Source of the DNA: Phycisphaerae bacterium
GTDB lineage: Bacteria > Planctomycetota > Phycisphaerae > Phycisphaerales > UBA1924
DNA length: 64,000 bases
Assembly: GCA_030432255.1 (NCBI GenBank)
Contig: JAUIHS010000008.1
Span: forward strand, 1 to 64,000
Direction: 5' to 3'
Below are positions 1-8,389 of this stretch, piece after piece; the stretch's first letter is position 1; every line of letters begins with the position of its first letter. The notes beneath the pieces are model-generated. The model ran no database searches, had not been told where the DNA came from, and was given only the letters and a program-made list of their open reading frames with translations. A program made the translations under genes and the position numbers.

Positions 1-2024
1 GCCTCGTCAAACGCGCCGACCTGTGACTCCATGAAGTCGAGTTGCTGCGATGCGAGGACCGCGCCGGTCGCGGCATCGATCCGCGTCACGGCATCGAGTT
101 CCAGGACGATGATGCTGCGCTGATCCGGTGTGAACATGCAGCGGTTCGCGTTGGTCGCCGTCTCAATGAGCCGCTCGGACTCCCACGTCTCCGTGTTCCA
201 CCGGATGGCCCACGGCTTTCGGCCGCACGCGATGACGGTGGCGCCGTCCGCGCTCCAGTCGACGGAGGCCAGCGGCCCGCCGTAGTCGTTCAGCGCGACG
301 ACCTGTTCTCCGGTCGCGGCATCACAGACGACCAGCCAACCGTCCTGCGAGGCGGCAGCGATCAGCGTCTCATCCGGGTTCAGCGCGATGTCATGGGTCC
401 AGTGCTTGTGCGTCTGCGTGCGCCACAGTTCCGTCCCGTTCACGACGTCCCAGGCGACCACCACGCCCTCATCCGCACAGGAGAAGAGGCGCGTTCCGTC
501 AGTGGTGTACTGGAGGTGCTTGACAGTGAGCTTGTGTGCACGCGACTTGTCGGATGGGATGTGGCGGAGGCTGTCATCGAGGCGACCGGAGAGGTGGTAC
601 CACTCCCAATGTCGTTCGTGCACGGGAACGGCGTTGAGCTGTCGGCGGGCGTCGGCGATGTTGCCGGTGCGGATCGCGGCTTCGGCGGCCGCGAGTCCGG
701 AGGTATACGCCTGCCAACTCGCCTCCTGCTCCTGGAGTCGCGCGTCGACCTCCTTCGCAGCGGCAGAACGTCGCGCGGTCTCCGCTTCGATGTACAGAGC
801 GGTACTGGTGAGTCCGCCGCCGAGTATGACGAGCAGGAGGGTGAGTGCACTGATGACGAGCGGTTTGTGTCGGCGCGCGAACTTGCGCATCTGGTAGAAG
901 CTGCTTGCCGGACGCGCGACGATCGGTTCGTGACGCAGGAAGCGGCGGATGTCCGCACCGAACTCGCCGGCCGACTGGTACCGGTGGTCGCGCTCTTTCT
1001 CCAGCGCCTTGCCGACGATCGTGTCGAGGTCGCCGCGATAGGCGCGGCTGATGGCTTCGAGTCGTCGCGGCTCCCGCTCGCGCAGCATCTGGATGGCTTC
1101 GACGATGCCTCTGCCCCGGAGGTCGAGTGGCAGTTCACCAGTCAGGAGTTCGAAGCACAGCACGCCCAGCGCGTAGACATCGGCACGGGTATCGATGCGG
1201 TGCGGGTTGCCTTCGACCTGCTCGGGACTCATATAGGGGATCGTGCCGATGATCTGTCCGACGCCGGTCTGGAGCGTGCCGGATGAGTCCGTATCCGAGG
1301 CATCGACGATGCGGGCCACACCGAAGTCGAGCACTTTGGGTGTGCCATCTTCGAGAACGAGGATGTTGTGCGGCTTGAGGTCGCGATGCACGACGCCCCG
1401 CTGGTGGGCGTGGTTCACGGCGTCACAGATGGTGGCGATCATCCCGAGGCGACGGGCGTCGTCCAGTTGGTGATGCTGCGCATAGTCGGTGATGCACGTG
1501 CCCTTCACGAGTTCCATCGCGATGAAGGCCCGTTCGCCGTCTTCGGTCAGCGCAGCGCCCGCCTCGTAGACCTGCGCGATGTTCGAGTGGTGCAGCGCAC
1601 CGAGCACCTGGGCCTCACGCTCGAAGCGACGATGGAGGTCGCGGGCTGCCAGTCGGGGAATGACCTTCAATGCGACCATGCGTCGCGGCCGCGCCTGCTC
1701 GGCGAGGTAGACGATGCCCATGCCGCCGTGTCCGAGCACCTCGAGGATGCGGTATTCACCGATCTGTTCCGGGTGGGGGAGTGAACCGGAGACCGTGGGC
1801 ATGGCGCGATCGGAGCCGAGTTCATCGATGATGGCGGTGGCAACCGGGAAGGGCTGATCGAGCAGCGGGTCGGAGGCGGCATCGCTGCGAAGCATGCGGG
1901 CCACGCGTTCGATGACGGCGGTCTCGGCATCAGCATCGCGCAGCCGTGCCTCGCGTTCGCTGTCCGGCCACCCCGCGGCCTGGTGGAAGAGTTGCTCCAC
2001 CATTCGGAACTGCTCGGGTGTCAC
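1..2024 (-). CDS. Ser/Thr protein kinase with C-terminal WD40 propeller (3' end beyond window)
   Basis: Reading the minus strand from a GTG at 2024 gives an open frame of about 674 residues that runs off the left edge. A Hanks-type kinase domain is visible: glycine loop LGHGGMGIVYLAE (about residues 97-109), lysine in VALKVI, catalytic loop VVHRDLKPHN, VLDFGVAR and YMSPEQ. A membrane segment follows (LVISALTLLLVILGGG), then a coiled linker and WD40-like blades (DGWLVVCDAATGEQVV). The GTG lies one base after the stop of the sigma factor gene, so the two are translationally coupled. Planctomycetes pair such kinases with ECF-like sigma factors; a role in transmembrane signalling through the sigma factor is inferred. 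The substrate is unknown. Confidence 0.9.
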   Translation of the reverse strand, partial: MTPEQFRMVEQLFHQAAGWPDSEREARLRDADAETAVIERVARMLRSDAASDPLLDQPFPVATAIIDELGSDRAMPTVSGSLPHPEQIGEYRILEVLGHGGMGIVYLAEQARPRRMVALKVIPRLAARDLHRRFEREAQVLGALHHSNIAQVYEAGAALTEDGERAFIAMELVKGTCITDYAQHHQLDDARRLGMIATICDAVNHAHQRGVVHRDLKPHNILVLEDGTPKVLDFGVARIVDASDTDSSGTLQTGVGQIIGTIPYMSPEQVEGNPHRIDTRADVYALGVLCFELLTGELPLDLRGRGIVEAIQMLREREPRRLEAISRAYRGDLDTIVGKALEKERDHRYQSAGEFGADIRRFLRHEPIVARPASSFYQMRKFARRHKPLVISALTLLLVILGGGLTSTALYIEAETARRSAAAKEVDARLQEQEASWQAYTSGLAAAEAAIRTGNIADARRQLNAVPVHERHWEWYHLSGRLDDSLRHIPSDKSRAHKLTVKHLQYTTDGTRLFSCADEGVVVAWDVVNGTELWRTQTHKHWTHDIALNPDETLIAAASQDGWLVVCDAATGEQVVALNDYGGPLASVDWSADGATVIACGRKPWAIRWNTETWESERLIETATNANRCMFTPDQRSIIVLELDAVTRIDAATGAVLASQQLDFMESQVGAFDE

Positions 2025-2025
2025 G

Positions 2026-2586
2026 TCACTCCCCCCGCAGTTCCGTGGCGAGCCACGCGCGTGCGAAGCGCCAGTCCGCCTCGGCAGTGCTCACGGAGAC
2101 GCCGAGGACATGTGCGATGCCCTGCATTGTGGCGCCCGCGAAGAGACGCATCTCGGCGACCCGGGCCTTCCGCTCATCGAATTCTTCGAGCGACTCCAGC
2201 AGTTCATGGACCTCGAGGATGCCGGAATCATCCTGGCCCGCGGGAATCTCGTCAGCTTCCAGCGAGACGCGACGACGACCGCCGCCACGCTTCTGGGCGC
2301 CGCGGCTGGCGGCGTGATTCACGAGCACCTGGCGCATGGCCCGGGAGGCCACGGCCTGGAAATGGGCTTCGTCTTCCCAGCGGCCCTTGGCGCCGATCAG
2401 CTTGATGAAGGCCTCATTGACGAGGGCGGTGGCCTGGAGGGTGTGGTTGGAGGGCTGGCCGCGCATGAAGTGCATGGCAAGCCGATGCAGCTCGTCGTAC
2501 ACAAGCGGCATGAGCGTATCTGCCCCGCGACAATCTCCCCCCGTGAGCGTCGAGAGCGCATGGGTTGCGTCCTGATGCGTCATCAT
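2026..2586 (-). CDS. ECF-like RNA polymerase sigma factor (planctomycete-type, sigma70_ECF family)
   Basis: The protein has 186 residues from the ATG at 2586; a second ATG follows immediately. It has the family's region 2 (LMPLVYDELHRLA, then LQATALVNEAFIKL) and a region 4 helix-turn-helix (GATMQGIAHVLGVSVSTAEADW). This is the family that in Planctomycetes sits beside large Ser/Thr kinases, as it does here: the kinase start codon follows one base after this stop. It probably directs RNA polymerase to a small regulon, with activity set by the kinase; both points are inference. A TATAAT box lies 22 bases upstream. The reading frame continues further upstream, but that part lacks sigma-factor sequence. 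Confidence 0.88.
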   Translation of the reverse strand: MMTHQDATHALSTLTGGDCRGADTLMPLVYDELHRLAMHFMRGQPSNHTLQATALVNEAFIKLIGAKGRWEDEAHFQAVASRAMRQVLVNHAASRGAQKRGGGRRRVSLEADEIPAGQDDSGILEVHELLESLEEFDERKARVAEMRLFAGATMQGIAHVLGVSVSTAEADWRFARAWLATELRGE

Positions 2587-2608
2587 GCGGTTTCCAGACC
2601 CCTTCCAG

Positions 2609-2614
2609 ATTATA
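2609..2614 (-). promoter_or_regulatory. -10 box (TATAAT) for the sigma factor/kinase operon
   Basis: A perfect TATAAT on the minus strand lies 22 bases before the sigma factor ATG. No good -35 hexamer is seen 16-18 bases upstream. Confidence 0.45.
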
Positions 2615-2771
2615 GAGAGCCATGGGATTCTCACCGGCGCACAAATCAGCAATTCGGGCGTCGGCGGCGCTCCTCCGGTGCCGACCGACCGGTGGATGAG
2701 CCAGCGGGGACAATATCGGGCCGATCAGACCCTTCCCAGCGTCTGAATACCACTCGCGCATCTTCTACAAT

Positions 2772-2869
2772 CCCAACACCCAACACCCAACACCCAACAC
2801 CCAACACCCAACACCCAACACCCAACACCCAACACCCAACACCCAACACCCAACACCCAACACCCAACA
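2772..2869. repeat. Fourteen perfect tandem copies of a 7-bp unit (CCCAACA)
   Basis: The unit CCCAACA is repeated exactly fourteen times without a mismatch, directly upstream of the ABC transporter ATPase gene. A TACAAT box (2766-2771) abuts the left end and the ATG at 2878 lies nine bases past the right end, so the array would fill the mRNA leader. The minus strand reads TGTTGGG repeatedly, a G-rich pattern able to form G-quadruplexes. A perfect short-unit array is expected to change copy number by slippage. Confidence 0.95.
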
Positions 2870-2877
2870 CGACACAG

Positions 2878-3558
2878 ATGCCCGACGCACTCAACATATC
2901 TTCGCTCGCCTTCGCTTACCCCGGTTCGCCGTGGTCGCTCAACGTCAGTGACCTCACGCTCAAGACCGGGCAGCAGATGCTGCTGACCGGCGGTTCCGGC
3001 CGAGGCAAGAGCACCCTCCTGCACCTCATCGCCGGTCTCGAACAGCCGGACGCCGGAACCATCACCGTCGCCGGACAGGACATCCACGCGCTGCGCGGAG
3101 CCAGACGCGATCTGTTCCGTGGGCGCCACATCGGGATGATCTTCCAGACGTTCAATCTTCTCCATGGATTCTCGGCACTTGAGAACGTCATGGCGGCGCT
3201 CATGTTCAGCGATGTGCCGCGCCGGGAGCATCGCGAACGCTCGCGCGTACTCCTTGAACAACTCGGCATCGAACGCTGGAATGCACCGCCCGCAGAACTG
3301 AGCATCGGCCAGCAGCAGCGCGTCGCCGTGGCACGTGCTCTCGTCGTCGAACCGGCACTCGTTCTCGCCGATGAGCCCACCGCGAGTCTCGATCCCGAGA
3401 ACACCGAGGGCGCCATCACCATGATCCAGAAGGCGTGCCGCGAACGGAAGGCCGCCCTCCTCTGCGTCAGCCACGAACCTGCCATGACGGAACGCTTCAA
3501 ACACCAGCGGTCACTCGATGACCTCGCCGCGACGGAGGTGACCCGTGGCGATGACTGA
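2878..3558 (+). CDS. ABC transporter ATP-binding protein (LolD/MacB-like)
   Basis: The 226-residue nucleotide-binding subunit has Walker A GGSGRGKST (about residues 39-47), Q-loop region IFQTFNLL, signature LSIGQQQRVAVARAL (second glycine of LSGGQ replaced by Ile) and Walker B LVLADEPTASLD. It overlaps the permease gene by 14 bases, so the two form one transporter. Family members of this size power extraction of lipoproteins or export of peptides and drugs from the inner membrane; the substrate cannot be told here. The ATG at 2878 begins the ABC homology. The frame upstream only reads through the 7-bp repeat array. Confidence 0.9.
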   Translation: MPDALNISSLAFAYPGSPWSLNVSDLTLKTGQQMLLTGGSGRGKSTLLHLIAGLEQPDAGTITVAGQDIHALRGARRDLFRGRHIGMIFQTFNLLHGFSALENVMAALMFSDVPRREHRERSRVLLEQLGIERWNAPPAELSIGQQQRVAVARALVVEPALVLADEPTASLDPENTEGAITMIQKACRERKAALLCVSHEPAMTERFKHQRSLDDLAATEVTRGDD

Positions 3559-4828
3559 CATGACTGTGATCGGCCGGAGCATGACGGCCCGACTCTTCTC
3601 GACAGTCACGACGATCATCACCGTCGCCATCGCGGTTGCGTTGATGCTGGTGCTCATCTCGATGGAGGGTTCCGGCCGTCGCGCGTTCGAACGCGGCAGC
3701 GGCAACATGGATCTCCTGGTCAGCCGCGACTCCGACCCCATGGTCGCGGTCCTCAACGGTGTCTTTTACGCCAACGCGCCCCAGGCCCCGATTGCGTGGC
3801 CGGAATACGAGATGATCGCGGGTCACCCGCTCGTCGGTTTCGCGGTCCCCATCCAACTGGGCGACAGCTATCGCGGCCGTCCGATCCTCGCGACCACGCC
3901 GGAGTTCTTCACCGAGTTCCAGCCCGTCGCGGGTGAGCCGTGGAAGTTCACAAGCGGGGGCCCCTTCAAGGAATGGACGGGTGGGGAACACCAGGTCGTC
4001 GTCGGAGCCGCCGCCGCCCGCGAAATGGGCCTCGGTGTGGACGACATGCTCGGTGCGATCACGCACGGCCTCTCGCAGGAGAGCGCACACGTGCATGACG
4101 AATTCGCCTTCCGTGTCGTCGGTGTCCTCGGGACCAGCGGCAGCGCTCATGACCGCGCCCTCTTCATTCATGTCAACAGCAGTTTCCTGATGCACGCCCA
4201 TGATCGGCGAATGGCACAGGACAGCCGCATCGTGACGACGTACGACGACATCACCGAGGCGGATCGACTGATCACCGGCGTGTATGTCAAGACAGCGACA
4301 CGCCCCGGGTCCTCCGCGGCTGCCGCTCTGCCGATGCTCCAGTCGCAACTCCGCGCGCGCCTCAACGCGACCGTTGATAACCCTTCCTTCCAGATTGACA
4401 AGCTCTTCCGCATCGTCGGAAACATCGACCAGATCTTCCTCGGAATGGCGGCGGTCGTGCTGGTGTCAAGCGCCATTGGCATCATGCTGGCGCTGTACAA
4501 CTCGATGGAGCAACGACGGAGACAGATCGCCGTGCTCCGCGTGCTGGGGTGCAGTCGCGGCCGCATCTTCGGGCTTGTCGTCACGGAGTCCGCCATCATC
4601 GGACTGGTCGGTGCCGTGGTGGGGGTGGCACTGTCGCTCGCCGCGATGACGGTCGTCTCCAACATCATGCGTGCTCGCCTGGGACTGGTGGTTGAGCCGA
4701 CGCTGTCGCCCGAGACCACGATGGTGACGATTCTCGCGGCGATTGCTCTCGCGGCGATCGCCGGTGGCATTCCTGCGCTGATGGCGTACCGCACATCGGT
4801 GGTCCGGAATCTGCGCCCGCTGGGTTGA
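3545..4828 (+). CDS. ABC transporter permease, FtsX/MacB family
   Basis: The 427-residue membrane protein has the MacB/LolC layout. One N-terminal membrane helix (LFSTVTTIITVAIAVALMLVLI) precedes a large periplasmic domain (about residues 45-290), then three C-terminal helices of the FtsX domain with the typical ERRRQIAVLR-like cytoplasmic loop (EQRRRQIAVLRVLGCSR). The GTG at 3545 overlaps the ATPase gene; ATGs at 3551 and 3560 are alternatives. It forms the membrane half of the exporter with the upstream ATPase. No periplasmic adaptor or outer-membrane channel gene lies nearby. Confidence 0.88.
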   Translation: MAMTDMTVIGRSMTARLFSTVTTIITVAIAVALMLVLISMEGSGRRAFERGSGNMDLLVSRDSDPMVAVLNGVFYANAPQAPIAWPEYEMIAGHPLVGFAVPIQLGDSYRGRPILATTPEFFTEFQPVAGEPWKFTSGGPFKEWTGGEHQVVVGAAAAREMGLGVDDMLGAITHGLSQESAHVHDEFAFRVVGVLGTSGSAHDRALFIHVNSSFLMHAHDRRMAQDSRIVTTYDDITEADRLITGVYVKTATRPGSSAAAALPMLQSQLRARLNATVDNPSFQIDKLFRIVGNIDQIFLGMAAVVLVSSAIGIMLALYNSMEQRRRQIAVLRVLGCSRGRIFGLVVTESAIIGLVGAVVGVALSLAAMTVVSNIMRARLGLVVEPTLSPETTMVTILAAIALAAIAGGIPALMAYRTSVVRNLRPLG

Positions 4829-4833
4829 GCGGG

Positions 4834-7800
4834 TCAGGCGGCTTCGCGTCGGACGTCCGGTTCGGCGTCAGGACGACAGACTTCGACGAGTCGTTCGCGG
4901 GTGACAGGCTTTGTCGCGTAGCGATCGCAACCCGCGGCGTAACAGCGATCGGCATCCTCTGCCATGGCGTGTGCCGTGAGCGCCACGATGGGCGCCTTCC
5001 AGCCCCGGGCTCTCAACACACGTGCCAGGGTGTATCCATCCATCTCCGGCATCTGCATATCCGTGAGGACGAGGTCACACGGAGGATCGGGTTTGAGTTC
5101 CGTGTCGACGGTTCCATCGACGGTCATGGCTTCGAGGAGGAGCTGGCCATTCTCGAAGATTGTGACCACTGCCCCGGCTTTCTTCAGGTGGAAGCCGATG
5201 AGGCGCTGGTTGTCGGGGCCATCCTCGGCGAAGTAGATGCGCAGGCCGTGCAGCGGTTGATCGGGCGGCGGTATCTGTGTTTCGTCCCGCTGCTGTTGTT
5301 CAGGTTCGGTCGGCGTCTCGTCCCGGACATGCGCATCGAGCTCGTCCTGTCTGACCTGCACCGCCTGCATGGACATGTTGGGGCAGGCGCGATCGATGCC
5401 ATCGAGGGGGCCGGTCGGCACGGTGAACGTGAACGTACTTCCGTGTCCTTCCGTACTCTCAACCTCGATGTTGCCTCCCATCATCATGGCGAGCGTCTTG
5501 CTGATGCGCAGGCCGAGGCCGCTGCCGCCGAACCGGCGCGTCATGGTCGTGTCAGCCTGCTCGAAGGGTCGGTAGAGGCGCGATACCTGGTCCTCGCTCA
5601 TGCCGATGCCGGTGTCGGCGATGGTGATTCTCAACATGGGTTCACCAGCAGGATCGTCGAGGTACACCGTGACCGTCACGCCCCCCTCTTCCGTGAACTT
5701 CAGCGCGTTGCCCACCAGATTCATGACGACCTGCCGGAAACGCACCGGATCGCCCTGCATGCGGAGCGGGATCGGGGTCCCGCATGCGAAGTCGAGTGTC
5801 AGTGCCTTTTCCTTCGCCCGCACCTGCATGATCGAACTTACATCCCACAGCATCTGGGCCGGGTCCATCTCGATGTGCTCGACCTCCAGTTTTCCAGCTT
5901 CGATCTTCGAAATGTCGAGGATGTCGTTGATGATCGAAAGGAGATGCTGCCCGTTGCGCTTGATCGTGGAGATGTACTCCAGCCGGTCCCGAGGCGCCCG
6001 TTCCAGGTCGCCCTCGCTCGCCAGCAACTCCGCGAAGCCGAGAATGGCGGTCATGGGTGTGCGAATCTCGTGACTCATGTTGGCGAGGAAGTCACTCTTC
6101 ACGCGGCTGGCTTCCTCGGCCTGCGCCCGCGCCTGCTCCGCGAGGCGCGAAGCACGATCCTGGAGGATCGCCGTCGTCATCAGGTCACCGATCTCCTTCA
6201 GCGCGGCGCGTCGACCGGCCGTCGCGACCGGGTCCGGACGCGTGTAGAGAAGCAGGACGCCGAGGGTCCGGTTGCCGCCCGCTTCCGAGCGATCGACGAG
6301 GGGCACAACGTAGTGCCCGTGCTCCACATGGTCGGCCCCTTCCCGAGCGTGGCGATGGTCCGTGCTGCATATCGCGCACACCATCACTTCGCCCGACGCG
6401 GCCGCCCGACCGCACAGGCCCTCACCGACCGGGATCGATGACTCAGCCCTGAGCGTCTCATCTGGAAGGTTGCCTCGATGGACCAGCAGTCGGAGTTGTG
6501 TCTCACCCGGTTCGAGGAGGTAGATCAGACCCCTGTTGGGATCGCACAGGTCCGAGACGCTCTGCATGGAATCGAGCGCATCGCCGAGGCGTTCTTCCAG
6601 CGGCTTAGATCGCGAGAGCGCCTGTGCAACGTGCAGCCTCGCTTCTGTCGACTCCTGGCGCTGACGTGCGGATTCTTCCTCCTGCACCAGTTGCGTCACG
6701 TCTCGTTGTACGGCAACGAATCCTTCGATCTCACCGGAGTTGTCAATCAGTGGCGTGATCGACATGTCAACCCAGTAGTACACACCATCGTGCAAGGGGC
6801 GCGTTGCACGACCGGCGGCGACGAGTGGATCCCGGCACATATCTTCCGAGTCCGAGCGGCCGGACTTGAACTGATTGCAGATTCGGCCCGACCACGGCCG
6901 CCCCGATGTCACGGTCTGCCACAGATTCGCATAGACCGAGGGGTCCGTGCGACCGCTCTTGAGCATGCTCGGCCGGTTGCCGACGACTTCCTCGAAGCGG
7001 TAGCCGGACAGTGTCTCGAAAGCGCGGTTGACACGCGTGATGCGCCCATCCGAATCCGTCAGGAATACTGCGTCCATATGAGCGTCGATCGCGCTTGCCA
7101 GTTGTCGCGCATCAGCGCTCGCTGACTCGATGCGCCGCTCCACTTCACGCTCATGTGTGAGGTCCTGCACAGCGCCGTACAGGCGAACGACACGGCCGCG
7201 ATTCGTGATCGAGCGTCCGATCATGCGGGTCCAGATCTGCCGGCCGGATTCTGTGACGGCAGGCACTTCGACATCCCATCCCGCACCCGTCCGCAGACAC
7301 GAATCGATCACAGCCTCCAACTGCCGCCGAGCATCATCCCTGTAGAAGGAGAGCATGGTCTCAAGGTTGGTGTCCGCGTCGGCCGGCGCCTCGAAGATGG
7401 TCCGCGTGCAGGTGGTCCACTCCATGTCAGTCGACATCACGTCGAGTTCCCACCCGCCGATGCCGGCGAGGAAGCCGGTCTGCTGCAACAGGTTGTCCCG
7501 GGCCGCGAGTGAGAGTGCCGCGGCCTGGTCGCGGCGCAGCATTGTCGAGGCGACGTAGCCGAGCCCGCCGATCAATGCGAGCATGAGCCCCGACGACATG
7601 GCCACGCCCATCAACTGCGCATCTGCCGCATGGCCTCGTGCCGTCGACTCGTACAGCCCGACCACATCATCCATCAGTGGAAGGAAAATCTCGGTACTGG
7701 TGCCGATCTGCGCAGCGAGCGTTTCGGCCTGTGCAACTTCCTCGACGGACCAGCGCGAGGGCACTGCCAGTTCCACCAGCCTCCAGCCGGCGCTTGTCGC

Positions 7801-8214
7801 CGCCTCGTGATGTCGAGACAGTTCGTCCAGCCGCCGAGCGATCGAGTCCGGGTTATGCCCTCCCAGGCCCTGAGACTCATCGCGCGCCACGAGACCGGCG
7901 TGAGCACCGGACCAGCGCGTCAGCGAAGCGCTCAGGCCAGTCCGGCGAGATTCGGCGAGTTCGAGATTGCCGGACTGCATCGCATCCAGCAGTTGGTTGG
8001 ACTGAAGAGCGATCCGCTGGCTCAGCATGCGCTGAGCGCCGGCAACATTGATCACAGTCGCATCCCGCTCCGACTCCTGCGCGGTCGGAGTCATCATGCG
8101 GGGCACGAGCACGCCGAGGCAGCCCAGTACACCCACCAAGGTCATGACGAGCCACCACCATGCCCCGGTTGGAGTTCTGCCAATCTGCAATCCACGCCCG
8201 TCTGGTTGAGTCAC
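4834..8214 (-). CDS. Hybrid sensor histidine kinase (PilJ-type sensor, PAS, PAS, GAF, HisKA, HATPase, receiver)
   Basis: The 1126-residue kinase starts at GTG. A membrane helix (about 19-38) is followed by a periplasmic four-helix sensor of the PilJ type (VAGAQRMLSQRIAL at 57-70; two NIT/PilJ-like repeats) and a second helix (about 201-225). Two PAS domains (about 240-355 and 370-510) and a GAF domain (about 530-680) come next. The dimerisation box FLANMSHEIRTPM contains phospho-acceptor His715. The ATPase shows NLVGNALKF, DTGIGM and GGSGLGL. A C-terminal receiver carries the acceptor in LVLTDMQMPEMDG. PilJ-type sensors are linked to nitrate or small-ligand sensing; the ligand here is unknown. 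The gene ends five bases from the end of the convergent ABC permease. Confidence 0.92.
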   Translation of the reverse strand: MTQPDGRGLQIGRTPTGAWWWLVMTLVGVLGCLGVLVPRMMTPTAQESERDATVINVAGAQRMLSQRIALQSNQLLDAMQSGNLELAESRRTGLSASLTRWSGAHAGLVARDESQGLGGHNPDSIARRLDELSRHHEAATSAGWRLVELAVPSRWSVEEVAQAETLAAQIGTSTEIFLPLMDDVVGLYESTARGHAADAQLMGVAMSSGLMLALIGGLGYVASTMLRRDQAAALSLAARDNLLQQTGFLAGIGGWELDVMSTDMEWTTCTRTIFEAPADADTNLETMLSFYRDDARRQLEAVIDSCLRTGAGWDVEVPAVTESGRQIWTRMIGRSITNRGRVVRLYGAVQDLTHEREVERRIESASADARQLASAIDAHMDAVFLTDSDGRITRVNRAFETLSGYRFEEVVGNRPSMLKSGRTDPSVYANLWQTVTSGRPWSGRICNQFKSGRSDSEDMCRDPLVAAGRATRPLHDGVYYWVDMSITPLIDNSGEIEGFVAVQRDVTQLVQEEESARQRQESTEARLHVAQALSRSKPLEERLGDALDSMQSVSDLCDPNRGLIYLLEPGETQLRLLVHRGNLPDETLRAESSIPVGEGLCGRAAASGEVMVCAICSTDHRHAREGADHVEHGHYVVPLVDRSEAGGNRTLGVLLLYTRPDPVATAGRRAALKEIGDLMTTAILQDRASRLAEQARAQAEEASRVKSDFLANMSHEIRTPMTAILGFAELLASEGDLERAPRDRLEYISTIKRNGQHLLSIINDILDISKIEAGKLEVEHIEMDPAQMLWDVSSIMQVRAKEKALTLDFACGTPIPLRMQGDPVRFRQVVMNLVGNALKFTEEGGVTVTVYLDDPAGEPMLRITIADTGIGMSEDQVSRLYRPFEQADTTMTRRFGGSGLGLRISKTLAMMMGGNIEVESTEGHGSTFTFTVPTGPLDGIDRACPNMSMQAVQVRQDELDAHVRDETPTEPEQQQRDETQIPPPDQPLHGLRIYFAEDGPDNQRLIGFHLKKAGAVVTIFENGQLLLEAMTVDGTVDTELKPDPPCDLVLTDMQMPEMDGYTLARVLRARGWKAPIVALTAHAMAEDADRCYAAGCDRYATKPVTRERLVEVCRPDAEPDVRREAA

Positions 8215-8389
8215 CGGTCTTCCCTGGACAGATGGCCAACTCGAACAAGGGAGCGCCGTGCTCCTTTGCCGGGAAGGTCATCGGCCCGATCGCACCGGTC
8301 CTGAGCCGGCGAAACCCGAATCACCCCGGTCCCGACCGGAATGTGAGCGCCGAGTGCCGCCAGACGACAATCCAACGTCCGGATATCAC

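Noticed and set aside
42..1286. Long plus-strand ORF of 414 codons
   Set aside because: It is antisense to the kinase-WD40 gene and has Arg/Asp/Val-rich shadow composition without any domain.
2772..2869. Regular repeat array that might be read as CRISPR
   Set aside because: The unit is 7 bp with no spacers; it is a simple tandem repeat and no cas genes are present.
4825..6441. Plus-strand ORF of 538 codons
   Set aside because: It lies entirely opposite the receiver and kinase parts of the hybrid histidine kinase, which has clear motifs.
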